DNA from: Vitis vinifera
Taxonomy: Eukaryota; Streptophyta; Magnoliopsida; Vitales; Vitaceae
NCBI RefSeq assembly: GCF_030704535.1
Contig: NC_081822.1
Span: 12,269,001 to 12,333,000 of the forward strand
Reading direction: 5' to 3'
DNA length: 64,000 nucleotides
Shown here: positions 58,601 to 64,000 of the stretch, piece after piece
Numbering within the stretch: the stretch's first letter is position 1
Layout of the letters: every line of letters begins with the position of its first letter
Made by a program: the position numbers and the translations under genes
Notes under the pieces: model-generated
Told to the model about the DNA's origin: nothing
Databases searched by the model: none
Seen by the model: the letters and a program-made list of their open reading frames with translations, nothing else

Positions 58601-59079
58601 TTTTTATATTTAATTATTTTCCATATTTATATAATTATTTATTAAAATCATTCTAAAAAATAAAAATAATTAAAAAATATTATCGATAAATCTCATTTTT
58701 TTAATAGAAAATGGTTTTATATTATTAAAAAAACGAAAGATGTTTGAAAATAAAAAATAAAAAATAGTTTTATATTATTCAAAATAAAAAATATGATATT
58801 TTTAGATGATATAAAAATTAATCATTAAAAAATGATTAAAAATAAAGAATAAAAATTATTTTTAAAATATATTTAAAATTATAAAAAGTAAAAGAAGAAT
58901 ATTTTAAATTATGATACAATTTTTTTTTTAAAACGGTTTTTTAAAGTATTTTCTAAATAAAGTTTAATTGTTTTATTTTCAATCATTATTGTAAAATTAA
59001 TATTTAAAACAACATTAGAAATAATTAAAATATATTTTAAAAATTCCTATTTTTTTTTTTATGAAAATAATTAACAACC
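55691..59079. other. Long AT-rich intergenic region, no gene supported
   Basis: Low-complexity AT-rich DNA with frequent stops in all frames. The one open frame above 80 codons (57967-58239) has no recognisable motif and a Phe/Leu-rich C-terminus from T-rich DNA, so I do not call it. Confidence 0.5.
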
Positions 59080-59420
59080 AAACTCAGCCGGATCCTCCGC
59101 GAAGGAGCACAAACTGGAAAAATAGAAGTAAAAGACAAAATGAGGGCCGTAAGATTAAGGGAGGGCAACGTGAATTGCGGCTAGGATGAAGTCAGGCATC
59201 GCATTGGGAGTCAACGAAACACATCTGCTAAGCTGCACCGAATATGTGGTGCCACTGTACTACTGAAGACTGTGTGAATGCCCCCAAAGATCAATAGATG
59301 CTCCATGCTTGGCCGGCTTCATTGGCGCCCATTTCGTAGTCGAACGTTGAAATATCTTTAAGTATCGACCACCTCCACCCAATCCCCATCTTACACGTTC
59401 CTACCTTCACGACCCTACAT
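59080..59420. other. GC-richer non-coding segment
   Basis: This 340-bp island stands out from the AT-rich surroundings but has no long open frame and no tRNA or snoRNA structure that I could find. It may be a remnant of a gene or repeat. Confidence 0.3.
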
Positions 59421-59792
59421 CAACTACTTTCTGATAAACTCGTAGACTTTTTTTTTTTTTTCTTTAAATAAATAAATAAATAAATTCTATTTGGTTTTGC
59501 CTATGACCTTTTCAATTCAAAATTACGTAACAAAGCAGTTCTCATCTACACGAGCCCTGACAAGTCTGCAGTCTGACCTTACGTAAATGCTCCTTCCTAG
59601 AAATTACTATAATGCCCCTTATCCTTCCTCGCACCCTACCTGCTTTCCCATCTCAGCTTTTGAACAATTCCATTCTTTGATCTAAATTTAAGGATGACTT
59701 AATTTATCTTGTAGGTGGCTCACCGGTGGAGGATGAGGACTCATTAAAGAAAAGTAAACCGGTTGACCATTCAAAACGTATTACTCGGGGAA
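59421..59792. other. Spacer with a short (AAAT)n run
   Basis: A run of AAAT units lies at 59466-59485. No gene is seen. Confidence 0.45.
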
Positions 59793-60061
59793 CATTCGAC
59801 TAAGCAAAAGTTGGGCAATTTTCCTAAACAAGAACATGAATTTTAAAAGCTGCCGTCACCTAATTTGATAAATAAGTTCCATTCAACCTTTAAGTCAAGT
59901 AATAAGAGCTTTTTTTAATTTTTTTTATACATTCTACTCGACTGAGCAAAAGTTGGGCAATTTTCCTAAACAAGAAAATGAATTTTAAAAGCTGCCGCCA
60001 CCTAATTTGATAAATAAGTTCCATTCAACCTTTAAGTCAAGTAATAAGAGCTTTTTTTAAA
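59793..60061. repeat. Recent tandem duplication of a 142-bp unit
   Basis: The unit starting TTCGACTAAGCAAAAGTTGG (59795) recurs at 59937 as CTCGACTGAGCAAAAGTTGG. The ~125 bp that follow differ at only a few positions. The near-identity marks it as one of the youngest events in the window. No coding frame. Confidence 0.9.
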
Positions 60062-61060
60062 TTATTTTTATATGGCTTATTTTTTAAATCAACTATGATT
60101 GGAAAGAGCTTTTTAATATAAAATCAACTATTATTAGAAACATATTTAAGCACTTAAAAATTAAAAATTAAGTCAACTTGACCATAAAGATAAAAATTGA
60201 TTTTCTAGATGTTGCATCTTAGATGATTCAAATAAAGGATGAACTTATAAAAAATTTATAAAATATGTTGGTAGAATTTTAAGAAAATATATAAAAATTT
60301 TAAAAATTAGAACCTCTCAATTAAATTATTGATTTTATTGAAATATATTTTATTATATTTAAATGAAAATTAAATTGTTTAAATATTAAAAATAATATTT
60401 TATATAAAATATTTCATTTGAAAATTTGTTTTAAAGTGATAATGTTTTTGTTAATAGTTTTGCTGTTAGTTTATTATTATTATTTTATTTTTAGTTGTTT
60501 ATCAATAACAATTAAAAAGATAATTTAATAAGTAGGATACAAAATATAAAAATGAATTATTGATTTTTTTTTAAAAAATTTAAAAATAAAATAAAATTGA
60601 TGAGTATGATTTTTTTTTCAATAAATAATAAATAATAAAAATTTAAAAGTAAATCATTTAAAGTTTAAAAGTAAATTATATTTATATTAAAAACAAACAT
60701 AAGCAAAAATCATTAATTTTCGCAACAATGGGCAGATCGACTCACCCAGGGTCTCGTTTCCACCTCCGTCGACATCTGAAAATTCGCCCGAAATTTCAAT
60801 TGAGAATTGTGGAAACTTCCGTCCTGGATTGAATGTGCAAAGAAATGTAAGCATGTAATTGATGGGCACTCCGTATTAGTGTAATATAGAAAATTGACTT
60901 TCGGGGAGTAGAGGCCCGCCTTAAAGGATTAAATAATGTTAATCTTTACTAATTGAAAATGATTTTTCTGGAAACCGGAGAAGGGCAATAATGTAAAACG
61001 GTCATTCTAAGTCTGACAAATTAACGTCACACACCAAACTTCAGACGGCGGGCGGGACAC
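60062..61060. other. Spacer and distal promoter of the PSI-like gene
   Basis: The region is AT-rich to about 60720 and GC-richer from there. The minus-strand open frame at 60687-60869 is short and unsupported. Confidence 0.4.
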
Positions 61061-61792
61061 CCGCTCTCTTTCTCTCTCTTACAAAGTCTAAACTCACACA
61101 CAAGAGACAGAATACATCAAAAACGGTCATCGTCTCTGCTCCCTGTTTGGCTCCTTCCATTAAACTCAGTCAAATCCTTCTGCTTGCACACGGGATTTTC
61201 GTGTTTCAAATAACGCGTTTTTTCCCCCTGCTTTTCTTCTCTAGACTAGATTTTTCTATTTGGATCAACACATTCTCCAATCGATCTCATTCTTGACTCA
61301 TCCTCATTCTCGTCGTCTCTCACATTCTATTTCACTGTAATTAATCCGATTCTTTTCTTCCTCTTTCTAGGGTTTCATCTGAATTCGATTTGGTGTCTGG
61401 TATGCTCTGAGCTCTGTCTTCGTAATTAGGGGATCATCTAATCACAAATGGTTTGTATTATCTAAGGGTTTGGATGCTGGGAAAATGGAGGAAAACAAAA
61501 AGAAACTTCCAGTCTCATGGTCCTTGTTCTTATGGTTTGCCAACCGAGAACTCGGCTAAGCCAAATAGTTGTATTGTGCTGAGTTGAGTGGAGTTACTTT
61601 TTTATCGTCTTCTTGTTGTTTTGGTTTTATAGAACCGAAAATATGAAGAATATATATATATATATATATAAATCTTGAATTCTTGTGCTACAGTTTCTTG
61701 GTAACCAAATGAATCCTAAGTTGACAATGTTTTTCTTGATTTTCCTGTTAGGTGCGAATTCGGAAATTTTTTGGAATATCATTGGAAGAAAA
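61061..61792 (+). promoter_or_regulatory. Leader region of the PSI-like gene, probably with an intron
   Basis: CT-rich sequence at 61061-61080 and 61230-61370 looks like the 5' UTR. An acceptor TTTCCTGTTAG at 61741-61751 lies 42 bp before the ATG, so a leader intron probably spans about 61400-61751. A short (AT)n run is near 61651-61670. Confidence 0.45.
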
Positions 61793-63412
61793 ATGGGAGC
61801 GGTATGCTCAGGCGGGATGATGAAGCGAAATTCGGGAAAAAATTTAGGGTTTTCTGGGAAGCTGAAGAAAGTGAAGAGTTTGCGTAAGCAAAAAGAGGAT
61901 TCTTATTCATATTCTAATCCTAATGTGGATGGTTTTGAGAGGACGCCACAGATGTACGATCCTGGAGAGCTATCGTTTTCGATTTCACGAGAACTAAAAC
62001 CTTCAACGCCTGCAAGAACAGGGGCAAGCAAGGTATGATCTACTCAACATGTGTTAGTTTTTTGTTGTAATTCTTAGTGATTAATAGAATTAACTGTCGC
62101 AACTGATCTTCAGAAACGAAGGAAATAGGATAGAAGTCGAATCCATCCGCATAATATTAAACTGCATATAAAGTTTGTGTTGTAACAATTATTAGTTTAA
62201 TTTCCCTTTTGCAATTTTAGCACACAAGAAAGAGAAGAGAAGGTCAGGGTTCACATGTGTGTGTTGATGTTCGTAAGCAGTGCATGACTAACATATGAAT
62301 CGAGGAATAAAATGAAGAACCCTGCTGTTAAGGAGAGAAGGAAAAAATCATGGTTTATGTCCCAATGAATAATGGTAGAAAGATGCTAGGAGAGTCAAAT
62401 ACATGTCTGAAGACAGTTTTTGGGCATTTGGCAACTTGGTAGATGAACCCCAAAGTAGTACGATGTGCTTTATAGCATGGATAGAACTGATACTTATTAC
62501 AGTGGAATGAATGGACAAAATGGCATACAAGCAGTTCTTTTTAAATCAGGGGTGATACTGTACCCCCTATTATAATTTGATCAATGGATTAATTTTCTGA
62601 GCGATGCTTGTTGCATCAGTGCATGATGCATTTTGATGATAATTCAAGTTTCCCCTCTCATTGACATCATTTTATCTCCACAACCATGGTGATGTCTCTC
62701 TTTCCCGCCAAATCTTGCCAGAGTCGGTGGAGGATTCTACATAGCAGGGCTGACGGTCATTACTTTCTTTCTTTCTTTTATTTATTTATTTTTTATTTTT
62801 AGATAGGCAAATATAGATATATGAATCAGAACCAAGTAAAAAAATCAGGGCTGACAATGATTCCTTTGGTGGTTGAAACGTTGGACCATAAGCTGGTGTG
62901 TATTGCTGATTCTCTTTCCTAGAATTTGAAAGGAGAGGTGGCTTTTCCTGCACATACAAGAGAGAAGAATTCTATTCAGACAGGGGGCAAAAATCATGAT
63001 CTATTTATCTCACATGATTTGCGATGGATGAGCTTACATTATTAGGGACACTGGATCACTATTACTGAATTCAAATTCATCTAAAGCTTGCACATGCATA
63101 TTGTGAGATGTATCTATAGACTCAGTAATCTGAGACAACCATGCAATAGTAAACCCACTTGTTAAGCAGCATGAACTGCATATCATTCATTAAGGAGAAA
63201 CTATGACAAAATTCAGTTGTGATTTTTTCTTCACAGAAAAATGTGTTTTGTTGTGGGCAGCTCAAGGTTTTAATAAAATGTTTATACCTATAAATATATA
63301 TCCAGGTTAAATGCTATCATGTTCCTTAGCTTAGTGTGGGGATTCAGTTCTTTTGGCTATCCATTGAGACTATCTATTTGTCTAGGAGGTAAATAAGTAG
63401 TTGAATAAGTGA

Positions 63413-63469
<57 letters not shown>

Positions 63470-63881
63470 CCCTTCGTAGGCTATGATATTTTGGCTTAAC
63501 CACTTTCCTCTTTTCCTATGAATTCAATTATATCATTTGTTTCTTTGTTTTTTAGGTGCCCCAGAAGACCTCATTTCTGGGAAGGGCTGGTGTTGTGGGC
63601 CTAGAGAAGGCAGTGGAAGTCTTGGATACACTGGGAAGTAGCATGTCAAGTTTGAATCCCCACAGTGGGTTTGTATCTGGCATTGCTTCCAGAGGAAATA
63701 AAATATCTATATTGGCATTTGAAGTAGCTAATACAATAGCCAAAGGTGCAAACCTACAGCATTCTCTTTCTGAAGAGAATATCCAGTTTCTGAAAAAGGA
63801 GATTTTACATTCAGAAGGAGTGCAACAATTAGTTTCCACAGATATGACAGAGTTGCTAAGTATTGCTGCTGCTGACAAAAG
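61793..63881 (+). CDS. PSI: PSI-type protein (DUF3475/DUF668 family), 5' part; gene runs off the window
   Basis: Exons 61793-62032 and 63556-63881 give the first 188 codons, joined in phase across a 1523-bp GT/AG intron. The donor AG|GTTG at 63881/63882 leads into an intron that leaves the window. The start MGAVCSGGMMKR has Gly2 and Cys5, a typical N-myristoylation and palmitoylation signal, so plasma-membrane attachment is likely. A basic stretch KLKKVKSLRKQK follows. Exon 2 enters the DUF3475 domain with KISILAFEVANTIAKGANL and LSIAAADKR. In Arabidopsis such proteins (PSI1-3) promote growth downstream of peptide hormone and brassinosteroid signalling. The ATG at 61793 is preferred over the upstream in-frame one because it gives the myristoylation signal and lies after the predicted leader acceptor. 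Confidence 0.87.
63417..63468. repeat. (TA)n microsatellite in the PSI-like gene's intron
   Basis: About 26 uninterrupted TA units lie in the first coding intron, some 90 bp before the exon 2 acceptor. Confidence 0.95.
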
Positions 63882-64000
63882 GTTGTTGCTTGTTAGAGAG
63901 AATAGTTTGCTTTGCTTTGTCTTTTGTGCCTAGTGCAATATGAATTAATTGTAGCATTTTTCATCTTTTAATATCTCACTTGTTTCTTTTATTATTATTT

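Overview
The window looks like nuclear DNA of a woody eudicot, most probably a grapevine (Vitis). It is AT-rich, its introns have plant-type GT/AG borders, and it carries Copia, TRIM, hAT and Harbinger-type transposons. The intact genes are plant housekeeping or plant-specific genes. The species is inferred from general resemblance only; no database search was possible.

Layout. Positions 1-14650 hold a rearranged accessory block: a 446-bp hAT MITE with target-site duplication, a three-copy ~160-bp tandem repeat, an inverted and broken second copy of a small plant-specific gene, a truncated TRIM retrotransposon, a ~5-kb Copia element, and then the surviving gene (13153-14037) behind a duplicated promoter. 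Positions 14951-18499 hold a three-exon beta-tubulin gene (minus strand). At 19136-20013 lies a decaying plus-strand gene. A 12-exon BRE/BRCC45 gene runs 28026 to 20918 (minus) with a LINE remnant in one intron. Between 28100 and 39990 there is repeat-rich DNA with a second Copia element (30641-36734, two LTRs, TSD) that has itself been hit by a complete 353-bp TRIM with its own TSD. At 40217-40698, three candidate C/D-box snoRNAs sit behind a telo-box promoter. A 15-exon LIN/CERBERUS U-box/WD40 E3 ligase gene runs 48311 to 41231 (minus). Positions 49600-54900 are AT-rich with a MITE, a fold-back element and tandem repeats. An intronless cyclophilin gene lies at 54939-55457. AT-rich DNA with a recent 142-bp duplication follows, and the window ends in the first two coding exons of a PSI-type (DUF3475/DUF668) gene.

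The genes do not form a pathway; each is an independent transcription unit. Exon models for tubulin, BRE, LIN, the 217-aa gene and the PSI-like gene were built by hand from GT/AG borders and reading-frame continuity. All summed coding lengths are divisible by three.

The observations most worth a second look are the snoRNA cluster (one guide complementary to a conserved 25S rRNA block), the inverted gene duplication whose dead copy keeps an exon the live copy has lost, the pair of very small TRIM elements, and the frameshifted small gene near 19.6 kb.
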